Positions 43,561 to 53,439 of a stretch of 64,000 nucleotides of DNA are shown here, piece after piece (position 1 is the stretch's first letter; each line of letters starts with the position of its first letter). The translations under genes and the position numbers were made by a program. The DNA is from Mesobacterium pallidum. GTDB lineage: Bacteria > Pseudomonadota > Alphaproteobacteria > Rhodobacterales > Rhodobacteraceae. Below the pieces are notes generated by a model. The model was not told where the DNA came from. It searched no databases and was given only the letters and a program-made list of their open reading frames with translations. The stretch is from contig NZ_JAIMID010000005.1 in the NCBI RefSeq assembly GCF_019966535.1, positions 186,001 to 250,000 on the forward strand, written 5' to 3'.

Positions 43561-44455
43561 CATGACACGGACCACGACCAACGAACCCGGCACCCGCTGG
43601 GACCATTGCCTGGACGAATGGGTGCCGACAGACCGCGGCGGCCGCCGCTGGCATGACCTCTTCGTCGCCGAAGTGCCGGGCTGGCGGCCTCTGGTGGCCA
43701 GCCTCGAGACCCCGCCCGGCGACGGCCCGCATCCGCTGGTGATCCGCATTCATGGCGGCGGCTGGATGACCGGCCACCCACGTGCGCCCAGCGACCTGCG
43801 CCGCGCGCTCCGGGTGCCGGAAACGCTGCTGGATGCGGGCTATGCCGTGGCCGACATCACCTACCGGCTGGCCGGCGAAGGCGCCTTTCCGATGCAGATC
43901 CACGATTGCGCGGCGGGCGTGCGCTACTTCCGCCACCATGCGGCGCGGCTGGGGCTCGACCCGGACCGCTTTGCCGCCAAGGGTGAAAGCGCGGGCGGCC
44001 ACATGGCGCTGCTGCTGGGCGTCGACCGCCCCGATCCGCTGGAAGGCACGGTCGGGGTGACCGGCCCGTCCAGCAAGGTGCAATGCGTGGTCGACTGGTA
44101 CGGCGTGGCCGACCTGATGATTCCCTTCCGGGGCCGGTCGCTGCTGGAGCGGGTGGCCGACCCGGACAATGCCGTGGGCAAGCTGCTGGGCGGGCCGGGC
44201 GCGACGGAAGAAATGGCGCGACAGGCCTCTCCGGTCACCCATGTGACGCCTGCGTCCGCCCCGTGCCTGATCCAGCACGGGACGGAGGATTCGATCGTCA
44301 CCTTCAATCATGCCGAAGCCATGCACGATGCGCTGGCCCGGGCCGGTGTCCCGGTCGACCTGCACGCCATCGAGGGCGCGGAGCATGGCTTTCCCGGCGG
44401 TGACCTCGCGCCAATCATGCCCCGGGTGATGGCCTTCCTGAACCGCTGGCTCTGA
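43553..44455 (+). CDS. Alpha/beta hydrolase (BD-FAE / HSL type)
   Basis: A 300-residue esterase-like hydrolase. The oxyanion motif is HGGGWM, the nucleophile elbow GESAGG, the acid is the Asp of GTEDSI, and the base is the His of EHGFPGG. ATG at 43553 overlaps the GlcG-like stop by 8 bases; ATG 43562 is an alternative. It belongs to the IclR-palindrome regulon and might hydrolyse an ester or carbamoyl substrate. Confidence 0.88.
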   Translation: MADMTRTTTNEPGTRWDHCLDEWVPTDRGGRRWHDLFVAEVPGWRPLVASLETPPGDGPHPLVIRIHGGGWMTGHPRAPSDLRRALRVPETLLDAGYAVADITYRLAGEGAFPMQIHDCAAGVRYFRHHAARLGLDPDRFAAKGESAGGHMALLLGVDRPDPLEGTVGVTGPSSKVQCVVDWYGVADLMIPFRGRSLLERVADPDNAVGKLLGGPGATEEMARQASPVTHVTPASAPCLIQHGTEDSIVTFNHAEAMHDALARAGVPVDLHAIEGAEHGFPGGDLAPIMPRVMAFLNRWL

Positions 44456-44470
44456 CCGGACCTGCCGGTC
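44454..44470 (+). terminator. Short hairpin at the end of the hydrolase gene
   Basis: GACCGG (44454-44459) pairs with CCGGTC (44465-44470) around five bases. It begins within the stop codon, without a T run. Weak support as a terminator. Confidence 0.35.
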
Positions 44471-44593
44471 GGCCCGGATTTGCCAGGTTGCCTGGCCCTG
44501 AGTGCCTCGATCCGCCAACCCGGTTTTCAGGCGGTCAGCTCTGCGGCATTGGCGACCCCAAGGCTGAACGGGTCAGACCTGGCAGGCCGGTAT

Positions 44594-44781
44594 GGCTTTG
44601 TCGCAAACGCTTGAGCTGAACAGATGATCCGGCTGACTTCGACCGCTTATACGGCCAACGTCGCGAATTGGGCAAATGGGCATGGTCCTGGCGTCAGCCG
44701 ACCCGTCAGGATCATGTTGGCCACCTCGATACCCTCGAGTGTTGCCGAGGCTGATGCGAAGGACTTGAAGCCGAGCATGGG
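44594..44781 (-). pseudogene. 3' end of an IS6-family transposase with its terminal repeat
   Basis: The minus-strand frame reads RPMLGFKSFASASATLEGIE followed by VANMILTGRLTPG and CPFAQFATLAV, then stop. This is the C-terminal tail of IS6-family DDE transposases. About 40 bases past the stop lies GGCTTTGTCGCAAA (44594-44607), which looks like an IS6 terminal inverted repeat. The 5' three-quarters of the gene is gone; upstream of 44781 the sequence is unrelated. It marks the left border of the biuret operon. Confidence 0.8.
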
Positions 44782-44855
44782 GCGGGCCCGACCCCCTTGA
44801 ACTCCGCGCAGTGCCCGATTCGGCGCCGGGCCCCGTAGGTCGTGGCGCATCCCCG

Positions 44856-45251
44856 TCACCCGGGGATCGAGCTGACATGCGCCGCCACGATGCGCCAGCC
44901 GTCGGGGGTCCGGATCCAGCTCTGCATCTGGCGACCAAGCTCGCCCGGGCTGTCATCCCGCCGAAACAGGGTCGACGCGATCCCGAAACTGTCGCCGTAG
45001 GTGGTGATCCGCGTCTCGATCAGACTGCGCGAAAACGGCTTCTGCGTTGCACGGAATGCGCGCAGCGCGTCGCTGCCGTACTGGTGATCGGCGACGCCAT
45101 AGCGGATCGTCTCCGAGCCTTCCAGGAACATGGCGGCAAGGACCTGCGTGTCGTTTTCCAGCAAAGCCGTTTCGTAGGTGTCGAAGCACGCGGTGAGGTC
45201 AGCCAGGACCGCTGGACGGTTGAGGGTCATGTCTTCGGGTTTCTGCATCAT
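44856..45251 (-). CDS. AtzH/HpxZ-like protein (DUF3225)
   Basis: A 131-residue SnoaL-fold protein resembling DUF3225 members AtzH (cyanuric acid/biuret pathways) and HpxZ (oxalurate/purine catabolism). Blocks: CFDTYETALLENDTQVLAAM, SETIRYGV, GRQMQSWIRTPDGWRIVAAH. It is the last gene after allophanate hydrolase. AtzH removes the 1-carboxyl amide from 1-carboxybiuret-type compounds or aids the amidase partner; the precise role here is inferred. Start at the first of two adjacent ATGs (45251), with AAGG just upstream. Confidence 0.84.
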   Translation of the reverse strand: MMQKPEDMTLNRPAVLADLTACFDTYETALLENDTQVLAAMFLEGSETIRYGVADHQYGSDALRAFRATQKPFSRSLIETRITTYGDSFGIASTLFRRDDSPGELGRQMQSWIRTPDGWRIVAAHVSSIPG

Positions 45252-45294
45252 GCCTTCACCTTCCTCGAGTTGACTTGGATCAGCCACAGGGCAA

Positions 45295-47106
45295 TCACGC
45301 TGCCGCCGTCGCGCCAAGGTAGGCCCGCCATCCACCGTGGGCGGAAATGTCTTCCGCTCCGTGAACTGCCGTCGCCTCGACCAGGAAGCCTTTGCAGGCG
45401 CTGCCGTCGGACAGGGACAGCGTCCCGATGGAAAGCGGCGACACGACTTTGGCAAGGAAGGCGCCGACCGCGCTTGTGTCAAGCGCCCAGAGCTCGATGT
45501 CGATGGCGGTTCCGCCCTCGGCCACGCGCAGAAGTCCGGGTTTGGCAATCTGCCCGCCCGGCAGGCGGAACAGCCGGTAGTCGGCGCTTGTCCGCGCCGG
45601 ACCGATGCAGCGCGCGCCAAGCGAGGTGAGTTCGTCGTTGAGCGGCAGCCCGGACATGTGCGCACCGACCGCAGCGATCACCGTTTCACCCTGGGCAGGT
45701 CGCGGGTCTGTCACCAACGGTTCCGGAGGAACAAGTGCATTTCCCGGGACGACACGGGCGTCAGCCTCGATCCGCCCGGCGAGCGCCGCCAGCAGCCCGT
45801 CGCATCCGCGGTTGGCCAGCAGCGTGACGCTGCCCGGCCGCCCGTCGGCGCGCGGGGCGGTCGGGACGGCCAGCGCGCACATGTCCAGAAGGTTGACGAA
45901 ATTCGTGTAGGTCCCCAGGCGCGAGTTGGGGCCGATCGGATCGGCCTCGAGGTCTGCGCAGGTATAGAAGGTCGGAATGGTCGGCACGCAGATCGCGTCG
46001 ATCCCGTCCAGCAGCGGAGCGACGGCGCGCCGCAGGTCGGACAGCCGGTAGATGCCGCGGAAGGCATCCACCGCCGACAGGCTGTCCGCGGCCGACACGA
46101 TGGACCGCGTCACCGGGTGAACGGCGTCCGGCATGTCCCGCATCATCGGTTCGATCGCGGCCATGCGTTCGGCGACCCAGGCGCCGGAATACAGCAACTC
46201 GGCCACATCGTAGAACGGCGTCATGTCGATTTCGGTCACGCTCATGCCAAGCGCCCTCAGCCGCGCGACCGCCGACCCGAAGGCCTCCGCCTGCGCGGCG
46301 TCACCGAAGAAGATCCGCGATGCGGCGTCAGGCACCGCCAAGCGCAGGGTCGGGCGCGGGTCAAGGCCGGGGGCGCCGAGGTCGCGGGACCAGGCGTCAT
46401 CCGGGTCATAGCCGGCCGAGGCAACCAGCACCTGCCAGCCGTCTGCGACCCCCGTCGCGAAGACCGAGATCGTATCAAGCGACCGGCAGGCCGGCACCAG
46501 GCCCGTGGAACTGAGCAGGCCGAGCGTCGGTTTCAGGCCGACGATGTTGTTCAGCGCCGCCGGGACCCGGCCAGAACCGGCGGTGTCCGTACCGAGCGCA
46601 AAACTGACGATCCCCTGGGCGACGGCCACGGCAGATCCGGAGGATGATCCGCCCGGCACGATCTCGGCATCGAGGGCGTTGCGGGGCACGTCATAAGGGG
46701 TCCTGACCCCGACGAGGCCGGTGGCGAACTGGTCCAGGTTGGTCTTCCCGATCACCAGCGCCCCGGCTTCGCGCAGCCGCGCCACGACAAAGGCGTCCGC
46801 GTCGGGCTGGTAGGCGAAGGCCGGACAGGCGGCCGTCGTTGGCAGGCCGGCCACGTCGATATTGTCCTTGACGGCAAAGGGCACACCCCAGAGCGGATAG
46901 GTGACAGGGTCGAACGGCGGCAATGCGGCGGCCTCTTCCAGAACCTCGGCCTCGGACCTCAGGGCAATGAAGATGCCCGGGTCGGCGACGGCCCGGATGC
47001 GCGAGAAGACCTCTGCGATCACCGGTGCCGGATCCGCTGTTGTTGCGTAGCGCGCCATCAGTGCGGCAATGCGCAGGTCGGGCGTTGCTGTGGTCGGTGT
47101 CGTCAT
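45295..47106 (-). CDS. atzF: Allophanate hydrolase
   Basis: A 603-residue amidase-signature enzyme converting allophanate to CO2 and ammonia. The Ser-cisSer-Lys triad is visible: Lys80 in [11 protein letters not shown], serines in [11 protein letters not shown] and nucleophile Ser178 in [12 protein letters not shown]. Residues from about 455 to the end form the extra C-terminal domain found in AtzF and DUR1,2-type enzymes, which distinguishes it from a simple amidase. It follows two cysteine hydrolases and thus forms the last step of biuret breakdown. Confidence 0.92.
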   Translation of the reverse strand: MTTPTTATPDLRIAALMARYATTADPAPVIAEVFSRIRAVADPGIFIALRSEAEVLEEAAALPPFDPVTYPLWGVPFAVKDNIDVAGLPTTAACPAFAYQPDADAFVVARLREAGALVIGKTNLDQFATGLVGVRTPYDVPRNALDAEIVPGGSSSGSAVAVAQGIVSFALGTDTAGSGRVPAALNNIVGLKPTLGLLSSTGLVPACRSLDTISVFATGVADGWQVLVASAGYDPDDAWSRDLGAPGLDPRPTLRLAVPDAASRIFFGDAAQAEAFGSAVARLRALGMSVTEIDMTPFYDVAELLYSGAWVAERMAAIEPMMRDMPDAVHPVTRSIVSAADSLSAVDAFRGIYRLSDLRRAVAPLLDGIDAICVPTIPTFYTCADLEADPIGPNSRLGTYTNFVNLLDMCALAVPTAPRADGRPGSVTLLANRGCDGLLAALAGRIEADARVVPGNALVPPEPLVTDPRPAQGETVIAAVGAHMSGLPLNDELTSLGARCIGPARTSADYRLFRLPGGQIAKPGLLRVAEGGTAIDIELWALDTSAVGAFLAKVVSPLSIGTLSLSDGSACKGFLVEATAVHGAEDISAHGGWRAYLGATAAA

Positions 47107-47172
47107 CGGTACTGGCCTTCGCTTCTCAGTCTCAAGGGGTGGCGTTCCGGGGCGCTGCAAGATCAGGCGGGG

Positions 47173-47844
47173 TCAGGCCTGCACGGCGGCGAAGGCGTCG
47201 ACAATGTCGTCCACTGTCGCCGTCCATCCGACGATGGCCCCTTGCGCACGGATCATCTCGAGCGTGACCGCCTTGAACGCGGGGAAGTAACTTTCCGTCG
47301 CATCCTCTGCGAGCAGGCAGTCGTATCCGCGGTCGTTGGCCTCGCGCATGGTCGTCTGAACGCAGACTTCTGTCGTCACCCCGGCGAAGATCAGGGTCCG
47401 GGTTCCAAGCCCGGACAGGTGTTCGCCAAGATCGGTGGCGTAGAAGGCCCCTTTTCCCGGTTTGTCGATCACCTTCTCGCCTGCGGCGGGAAAGACCTCG
47501 TGAATGATTTCGGCGCCCGGCTCTCCGGCGATCAGCACCCGTCCCATGGGACCGTGATCGCCGATGCGCAGGGACGGCGCGCCACGCAGCCGCTTGGCCG
47601 GGGGGCAGTCGGAGAGGTCCGGCCGGTGGCATTCCCGCGTATGAATCACCGGCACCCCGGCCGCACGGCAGCCCGCGATCAGCCGCGCTGTCGCGGGCAC
47701 GATGGCCTGAAGCAGCGACACGTCATTGCCAAGAGACGCGCCAAAGCCCCCGGCTTCGATAAAGTCCCGCTGCATGTCGATGACAATCAGCGCGGTCGTC
47801 GCCGGGTCGATGTCAAGCGGGAAAGGCTGCGCGTCGATCTTCAT
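47173..47844 (-). CDS. Isochorismatase-fold cysteine hydrolase (second; possibly triuret hydrolase)
   Basis: A 223-residue cysteine amidohydrolase. The catalytic triad is complete: Asp in VIDMQRDF, Lys in IDKPGKGAF and Cys161 in [11 protein letters not shown]. It resembles the adjacent biuret hydrolase ([13 protein letters not shown] compared with [13 protein letters not shown]) but lacks its N-terminal PWPWNG-type segment. A triuret-hydrolase (TrtA) role would yield carboxybiuret and hence biuret; ureidoacrylate- or carbamoylsarcosine-type amidase activity is also possible. It overlaps the ATPase gene by four bases. Confidence 0.87.
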   Translation of the reverse strand: MKIDAQPFPLDIDPATTALIVIDMQRDFIEAGGFGASLGNDVSLLQAIVPATARLIAGCRAAGVPVIHTRECHRPDLSDCPPAKRLRGAPSLRIGDHGPMGRVLIAGEPGAEIIHEVFPAAGEKVIDKPGKGAFYATDLGEHLSGLGTRTLIFAGVTTEVCVQTTMREANDRGYDCLLAEDATESYFPAFKAVTLEMIRAQGAIVGWTATVDDIVDAFAAVQA

Positions 47845-49454
47845 GCGTGGCCTCCCATGTGATGGCCAATGGTCGGGATATCGGCCTCGGCCGCCGTGCA
47901 TTCATAGACGAGACTGCCGTCGGCCATGACCAGCACCCGGTCGGCCAGTTCCAGGATCTCATCCAGATCCTCGCTCAGCAGCAGGACCGCCGTGCCGGAA
48001 TTCCGCGCGCGCATGATGCGCGACCTGATTTCGGCGACCGCCGTGAAATCAAGCCCGAAACAGGGATTGGAAATGACCAGCAGATCGACATCGCCATCCA
48101 GTTCCCGCGACAGGACGGCCCGCTGCACGTTGCCGCCCGACAACGAGGCGATAGGACTGTCGATCGAGGCGCATTTGACCTTGTAGTCGGCCACCAGCGC
48201 CTCGGCCCGTCGCCGCATCGCGCCGGGCGCCAGCCAGAAGCGCGGCTTTGCGCGGCCCGTTTCGAAACTGCGGAACCCGATGTTCTCGGCCACGGACATG
48301 CGTGGCGCACAGGCGTTCTGCAACGGCTCCTCGGGAAGGTATCGCACCTTGAGCCGCCGCTCCTCGGCCCGTGTCGCGGCATAAGGCACGCCATGCACGG
48401 TCACCCCGCCCGCGGCCAACGCGCGCTGGCCCGTCAGAATCTCCATCAGTTCCATCTGGCCGTTGCCGGAAATACCGGCGATGCCGACGATTTCTCCGGC
48501 CCGGACCTGCAAGGTCTCGATCGCGATCTGCTTCAGCCCGGACCGGTCCGCCGCCCGCGCGCCTGTCAAAGCCAGCACGGTCTCGCCCGTGGTCTCCGCG
48601 CGGGGCGCAGGATCGGCGGGCTTGGCATCGCCCATCATCATCGCGGCCATGTCCTGATGGCTCAGCTCGGCCACCTTGCCGCCGCCGACATGTTTCCCCC
48701 GCCTGAGAACCGTGACCTCGTCCGCGAAGGCCGTCACCTCGCGGAACTTGTGGCTGATCATCAGGACGGAAAGCTCCCCCGCCTTGCACAGCGCGGCGAC
48801 ATGGCCCAGAACCTCGTCTGCCTCGTCCGGCGTCAGGACCGAAGTCGGCTCGTCCAGGATCAGGAACCGCCGACCGAGGTAGAGCTGCTTGAGGATCTCG
48901 AGCTTCTGCTTTTCGCCCGCCGCCAGCCGGTGCACCGGCTCGCCAAGTGGCACGCGGAAGGGCATCGCGTCCATGAACGCCGTCAGCGCCTTCATCTCGG
49001 CGGCCCAATCGATCACCGCGGGCACGTCGGCGCGCGAGATCACGAGGTTCTCTGCGGCGGTCAGGGCGGGCACCAGCGTGAAGTGCTGGTACACCATGCC
49101 GAGGCCTTTGGCATGGGCGTCTTTCGGATCCTTCACGTCGCCGTCGAAGCCGTCGATCAGCAGATTGCCCGAGGTGGCGTGGTAGAAGCCCATGATGCAT
49201 TTGACGAGTGTCGACTTGCCCGCCCCGTTCTCGCCCAGAAGCGCGTGGAAACTGCCCGGCTTCACCCTGATCGAGACGTCGTCGAGCGCGGTGAAGTTGC
49301 CGAAGCGCATGGTCATGCCGATGGTCTCGATCCCGACGGCTTTGCCCGCCTCCCCGGTCTTCGTGGGCGGAGGGGATACCTCGTCCAGCCCGCGCGACAG
49401 GCTCCCTCCCCCCTCGGAGGGGAAGGAAGGGGAGGGCGCACGCCCGTCCTTCAC
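47841..49454 (-). CDS. BMP-type ABC ATPase (two nucleotide-binding domains)
   Basis: A 537-residue double ATPase for a nucleoside/BMP-family transporter. The first domain has Walker [10 protein letters not shown], signature [10 protein letters not shown] and Walker [13 protein letters not shown]. The second has the degenerate A site expected for this class ([11 protein letters not shown]), signature LSGGNVQRA, and Walker [13 protein letters not shown] where the Glu is Asn, so only one site is likely hydrolytic. GTG at 49454 overlaps the biuH stop. The first 46 residues are low-complexity and come from a GC-rich repeat; the conserved part begins near GMTMRFGNF. Confidence 0.9.
   Translation of the reverse strand: MKDGRAPSPSFPSEGGGSLSRGLDEVSPPPTKTGEAGKAVGIETIGMTMRFGNFTALDDVSIRVKPGSFHALLGENGAGKSTLVKCIMGFYHATSGNLLIDGFDGDVKDPKDAHAKGLGMVYQHFTLVPALTAAENLVISRADVPAVIDWAAEMKALTAFMDAMPFRVPLGEPVHRLAAGEKQKLEILKQLYLGRRFLILDEPTSVLTPDEADEVLGHVAALCKAGELSVLMISHKFREVTAFADEVTVLRRGKHVGGGKVAELSHQDMAAMMMGDAKPADPAPRAETTGETVLALTGARAADRSGLKQIAIETLQVRAGEIVGIAGISGNGQMELMEILTGQRALAAGGVTVHGVPYAATRAEERRLKVRYLPEEPLQNACAPRMSVAENIGFRSFETGRAKPRFWLAPGAMRRRAEALVADYKVKCASIDSPIASLSGGNVQRAVLSRELDGDVDLLVISNPCFGLDFTAVAEIRSRIMRARNSGTAVLLLSEDLDEILELADRVLVMADGSLVYECTAAEADIPTIGHHMGGHA
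49369..49446. repeat. GC-rich palindromic repeat-like insert in the ATPase N-terminus
   Basis: The stretch contains CCCTCCCCCCTCGGAGGGG, whose arms CCCCTC (49410-49415) and GAGGGG (49417-49422) are complementary, followed by GGAAGGAAGGGGAGGG. Its translation ([16 protein letters not shown]) is the kind of peptide produced by dispersed intergenic palindromic elements. It sits between the overlapping GTG start and the conserved ATPase domain. Confidence 0.45.
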
Positions 49455-50155
49455 GGCAGCACCTTCAGCAGGTCGGCCGACGTGGCCGTCGCGCCAAAGA
49501 CTCCGCCCTGCATGTGGATCATCTGGATCGCCGCCGCGTGGTTCTTTGGATCGGTCGCCGCGCAGCAATCGGTCAGCATCACGCATTCGAATCCGCGGTC
49601 GTTCGCCTCGCGCATGGTTGTATGCACGCAGACATCCGTGGTGATCCCGGTCAGCACGATGTTCTCGATCCCCCGCAGCCGCAGGATCATCTCGAGGTCG
49701 GTCGCGCAGAACGACCCCTTGCCCGGCTTGTCAATGATGACCTCGCCCGGCATCGGGGCGAGGTCGTCGATGATCTCCCACCCGGGTTCGCCCCGGGTGA
49801 GGATCTTTCCGCAAGGTCCGGGATCGCCAATCCCGGCACCAAGCTGACGCGAGCGCCAGCGTTTGTTGGCCGGAAGATCGGACAGGTCCGGCCTGTGTCC
49901 TTCGCGGGTGTGGATGACCATGTAGCCCTTCTCGCGAAAGGCCGCGAGCAGCGCCTTGATCGGCTCGATCGGGGCGCGGGTCAGGGAAATGTCGTAGCCC
50001 ATGCTGTCGACATAGCCGCCGGGGCCGCAGAAGTCGGTCTGCATGTCGATAATGATCAGCGCGGTGTTTTCAGGACGCAGGTCCCCGTTCCACGGCCAGG
50101 CATAGGGCGCAGAGGCGATGGTGGTCCCCCTGGGCGTCTCGGACATGTCGTTCAT
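49451..50155 (-). CDS. biuH: Biuret amidohydrolase
   Basis: A 234-residue isochorismatase-fold enzyme hydrolysing biuret to allophanate and ammonia. Catalytic residues: Asp37 (IIIDMQTDF), Lys143 ([10 protein letters not shown]) and Cys176 ([11 protein letters not shown]). The whole sequence, including [20 protein letters not shown] and [16 protein letters not shown], is very close to the Rhizobium biuret hydrolase as I remember it, and the length is the same. GGAG lies 8 bases before the ATG. It sits between the permease and ATPase genes of the transporter. Confidence 0.93.
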   Translation of the reverse strand: MNDMSETPRGTTIASAPYAWPWNGDLRPENTALIIIDMQTDFCGPGGYVDSMGYDISLTRAPIEPIKALLAAFREKGYMVIHTREGHRPDLSDLPANKRWRSRQLGAGIGDPGPCGKILTRGEPGWEIIDDLAPMPGEVIIDKPGKGSFCATDLEMILRLRGIENIVLTGITTDVCVHTTMREANDRGFECVMLTDCCAATDPKNHAAAIQMIHMQGGVFGATATSADLLKVLP

Positions 50156-50169
50156 GAAAAAGGCTCCGC

Positions 50170-51093
50170 CTATTTGGTGATGGACAGTTCGCGCGGCGCG
50201 CCGGTCAGCGCCCCGGTCTTCGAGGAAGAGAGGATCAGCACGATAAGCGTCAGCACGAAGGGGGCCGCATAGGACAGGTAGTAGCCCTGCGTCACCCCGA
50301 CCGACTGCAACGCCGGTCCCAGTGCCCCCGCGGCGCCAAAGAGCATCGCTGCGAAGAAGCAGTTGACCGGTGACCAGCGTGCGAAGATGACCAGAGCCAC
50401 CGCGATCAGACCCTGGCCCGACGAGATCCCCTCGTTCCACGATCCCGGATAGAACAGCGACAGATAGGCCCCGCCGATGCCCGCCAGCGCGCCGCCAAAG
50501 GCGGTGGCCTGGATGCGCACCCGCGCCGGGCTGATGCCGAGCGCACGCGCCGCGTCGGAGCTGTCGCCCACGACCCGCAGGGTCAGCCCGATCCTCGTTT
50601 TCCGCAGCATCCAGGCCAGCGCGACCGCAAGCGCGGCGCCGAGAAGGAACAGCACGTTGACCCTGAGCGCGGCCTGCACCTGCGGCAGATCGGACCACCA
50701 GCCAAGGTTGATCGCCGGCAGGTCGGGCGCGACGGGCTGGATGTAGGGTTTGCCGAAGAAGAAGGCGAGGCCCGTGCCCAGAAGCATCAGCGCGATACCG
50801 ATGGCGATGTCGTTCACCTTGGGCAACGAGCACAGCAGCCCATGCACCAGCCCGAACGCCGATCCGGCCAAAGCCGCCGCCAGCACCCCGGCCCAGGCCG
50901 AATTGGTGTGGTAGGCCACGGCGTAGCCCGCCATCGCGCCAAAGACGAGTGTGCCCTCGAGCCCGAGGTTGATGCGCCCCGACCGTTCGGTAATGACCTC
51001 TCCGAGCGAGACGAAGAGGAACGGCGTCGACACCCGGATCGCGCCGCCCAGCATGGCGACCGGCACCGCCCAAAGACCGATGTCCCCGCTCAT
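50170..51093 (-). CDS. BMP-type ABC permease, second subunit
   Basis: A 307-residue permease of the BMP/nucleoside family, which resembles ribose-type permeases. [19 protein letters not shown] and the [20 protein letters not shown] loop are diagnostic (each given within limits). It overlaps the preceding permease gene by four bases and is followed by biuH after 14 bases. Confidence 0.92.
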   Translation of the reverse strand: MSGDIGLWAVPVAMLGGAIRVSTPFLFVSLGEVITERSGRINLGLEGTLVFGAMAGYAVAYHTNSAWAGVLAAALAGSAFGLVHGLLCSLPKVNDIAIGIALMLLGTGLAFFFGKPYIQPVAPDLPAINLGWWSDLPQVQAALRVNVLFLLGAALAVALAWMLRKTRIGLTLRVVGDSSDAARALGISPARVRIQATAFGGALAGIGGAYLSLFYPGSWNEGISSGQGLIAVALVIFARWSPVNCFFAAMLFGAAGALGPALQSVGVTQGYYLSYAAPFVLTLIVLILSSSKTGALTGAPRELSITK

Positions 51094-52199
51094 GTCCGCT
51101 CTCCTTTTGTCAGCCAGCCGATCAGGTCGATCCGGCCCGTGAAGGTCTCGCTGGCCAGGATCGCCACGAAGACGAAGCCCTGCAGCACCAGCATGGTCGC
51201 ATCCGGCAGGTCCATCCGGCGCTGCACGAGACCCGAAGACGCCTCGAACCCGGCAAGCAGCAGCGCCACCGGGATGATCGCCAGCGGATTGTGCCGCGCA
51301 AGGAAGGCCACAAGGATCCCTGTGTAGCCATACCCCGCCGCCAGAGACGCATTGGCCGAGCCATGGACGGCCGAGACCTCGAAATATCCTGCTAGCCCGG
51401 CAAAGGCACCGCCAAGCGCGGTGAAGCCGATCACCAGCTTGCCCACGGGCAGCCCCTGCACCTGCGCCGCGCGCACGTTGCCCCCGGCGATGCGGGCCGC
51501 GAAGCCAAGCGTCGTCCACTCAATCAGCACCCAGGCGAGGATGCAGCACACCACGGCCACGGCGAGGCCCCAGTGCACCTGCCAGCCGGGCAGGTCGCCG
51601 ACCCGGAAGTTGTCGATCAGCGATGCCGTCGAGGGCTTGTTGAGCGAGGCGGGATCGCGCAGCGGCCCTTCGACGAGGTGGTTCATCAATGCGATCGCGA
51701 TGTAGGCCATCAGCAGCGAGGCGATCGTTTCGTTCACCCCGCGCCACTGCCGCATCGCGCCGACCGCACCGATCCAGAGGCCGCCCGCGACCGCCGCCAT
51801 GATCGCCAGCACAGGCATGGCCAGCACGGCAGGCCACCCGGCCAGCGCAGCCGCCAGCCCGCCGGTCATCACGCCCCCCAGCACGATCGCGCCTTCCCCT
51901 CCGATCACGACGAGGCCCAGCCGAGCCGGGATCGCAACGCAGAGCGCGGCGAACAGCAGCGGTGCGGCGCGGGACAGGGTGTTGGTCCAGGAAAAGGCGC
52001 TGCCAAAGCCCGCCTTGTAGACCAGGGCATAGAAATCCACCGGGCTCTTGCCCAGCAACAGCAAGAACAGCGCGAAGGCGGCAAAGCCCGCCAGCAGCGC
52101 CGCGACCGGCAGGACCAGCCCCTCGACGCGCCCGGCCAGAGGTAAAAGCCAGGCGCGCCAGGACCGGACCGGAACCGTGATGTCGGCCCCGGCGGCCAT
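51090..52199 (-). CDS. BMP-type ABC permease, first subunit
   Basis: A 369-residue permease with 8-9 hydrophobic segments. Family features: [19 protein letters not shown] region [35 protein letters not shown], and the cytoplasmic [17 protein letters not shown] loop. Its ATG is one base after the binding-protein stop. Together with the second permease it forms the membrane channel for the imported biuret-like substrate. Confidence 0.92.
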   Translation of the reverse strand: MAAGADITVPVRSWRAWLLPLAGRVEGLVLPVAALLAGFAAFALFLLLLGKSPVDFYALVYKAGFGSAFSWTNTLSRAAPLLFAALCVAIPARLGLVVIGGEGAIVLGGVMTGGLAAALAGWPAVLAMPVLAIMAAVAGGLWIGAVGAMRQWRGVNETIASLLMAYIAIALMNHLVEGPLRDPASLNKPSTASLIDNFRVGDLPGWQVHWGLAVAVVCCILAWVLIEWTTLGFAARIAGGNVRAAQVQGLPVGKLVIGFTALGGAFAGLAGYFEVSAVHGSANASLAAGYGYTGILVAFLARHNPLAIIPVALLLAGFEASSGLVQRRMDLPDATMLVLQGFVFVAILASETFTGRIDLIGWLTKGERT

Positions 52200-52200
52200 C

Positions 52201-53316
52201 TTAGGACGTCGACCCGATGACGCCCTCGACGAGGTAGTTCATCGACTCGAGCGCCACGTCGGTTTCTTCATAGGCCACGCCGCTGGCGGCGATCTCATTG
52301 CCCGCGTTGTCTTTCAGCGGCCCGGTGATGACCGCAAAGCCGCCAGCCATGATCTTGGCCTTTGTGTCCTCGAACTGCTTGCGGCCGGCCTCGGGCACGG
52401 CAGGTCCCAGCGGCGACATCTTGATGAAGCCTTCTGCCAGACCGCCCCGGACGAAATTGTCGACCTTCTCGCCCGCAAGCGTCTTCTTGACCATGTCGGT
52501 ATAGACCGTGGCCCAGTTCCACTCGGCCCCGGTCAGGTACTTGTCGGGCGCCAGCTCGGACTGGTTGGCGTGGTAGCCGCAGACATAACAGCCACGACCC
52601 GCCGCCGTTTCGATCACGACCTTCGGCCCGTCGACATGGCAGGTGATGACGTCGGCGCCCGCATCGGCCAGCGCATTTGTCGCCTCGGCTTCCTTGACTG
52701 CCATCGACCATTCGCCGGTGAAGATCACCTGACAGGTGATCGACGGATCGACCGACCGGGCCCCCAGAAGGAAAGAGTTGATGTTCAGCAGCACCTGCGG
52801 GATCGGCTTGGCCGCGACAAAGCCGATCTTCTTGGTCTTCGTCGCATGCCCTGCGGCGATCCCGTTCAGGTACTGCCCCATGCCGATGTAGCCAAAGTAC
52901 GATCCGGTGTTGGTCGGCATCCCCTCGGTCCAGAGCCCGCCGCAGTGTTCAAAGCGCACTTCCGGATACTTGGGCGCCACCGACAGGATATGCGGGTTGA
53001 AATAGCCGAACGAGGTCGGGAACAGCAGCGCCGCCCCGTCGAAGTTTATCATCGATTCCATCGTCTGCTGGACATCCTGCGTCTCGGCGACGTTCTCCTC
53101 CTCGATGACCGTGACGCCATCCATCGCCTTGACCGCCGCCGCGCCTTCGGCATGGGCCTGGTTATAGCCATAGTCGTCGCGCGGCCCGACGTAGATGAAG
53201 CCGACCGTCAGGTCGCCCGCCGCCTGCGCCGGCACTGCCAGCCCGCCCAGTGCCGTCGCCCCGGCCAGCCCGGCGGTGGTCGAAAGAAACCGGCGTCGTG
53301 TCAGAAAATTTGTCAT
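52201..53316 (-). CDS. BMP-family ABC substrate-binding protein
   Basis: A 371-residue lipobox-free BMP/Med-type binding protein. The N-terminus LTRRRFLSTTAGLAGATALG is a Tat signal, with cleavage after AQA. Mature segments VGFIYVGPRDDYGYNQAHAE and SYFGYIGMGQYLNGIAAGHA are typical. First gene of the eight-gene biuret operon. Shine-Dalgarno GGAGAGGA lies close upstream. BMP proteins usually bind nucleosides; in biuret operons the ligand is probably biuret or a related ureide. Confidence 0.92.
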   Translation of the reverse strand: MTNFLTRRRFLSTTAGLAGATALGGLAVPAQAAGDLTVGFIYVGPRDDYGYNQAHAEGAAAVKAMDGVTVIEEENVAETQDVQQTMESMINFDGAALLFPTSFGYFNPHILSVAPKYPEVRFEHCGGLWTEGMPTNTGSYFGYIGMGQYLNGIAAGHATKTKKIGFVAAKPIPQVLLNINSFLLGARSVDPSITCQVIFTGEWSMAVKEAEATNALADAGADVITCHVDGPKVVIETAAGRGCYVCGYHANQSELAPDKYLTGAEWNWATVYTDMVKKTLAGEKVDNFVRGGLAEGFIKMSPLGPAVPEAGRKQFEDTKAKIMAGGFAVITGPLKDNAGNEIAASGVAYEETDVALESMNYLVEGVIGSTS

Positions 53317-53417
53317 GTGAGTCCTCTCCGCTGTCTCCGGATTTTCAAAATGCCGGTTTGAGACTCATGCTAGGCTATACTGCGGTGCTGTCTGCTGCTA
53401 AGTATGACCCGTTCCGA

Positions 53418-53430
53418 TGCAAAAATTGCA
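53418..53430. promoter_or_regulatory. LysR box (T-N11-A palindrome)
   Basis: TGCAAAAATTGCA is a perfect 13-base dyad fitting the LysR consensus T-N11-A. It lies in the divergent promoter between the biuret operon and the LysR gene, 9 bases before the preferred LysR start at 53440. This argues against the alternative start at 53404, which would place the box inside the coding region. Confidence 0.65.
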
Positions 53431-53439
53431 GCATACCAT

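Noticed and set aside
47173..47844. Nicotinamidase or isochorismatase
   Set aside because: The sequence is closest to the adjacent biuret hydrolase and the context is biuret/allophanate metabolism, with no nicotinate or siderophore genes.
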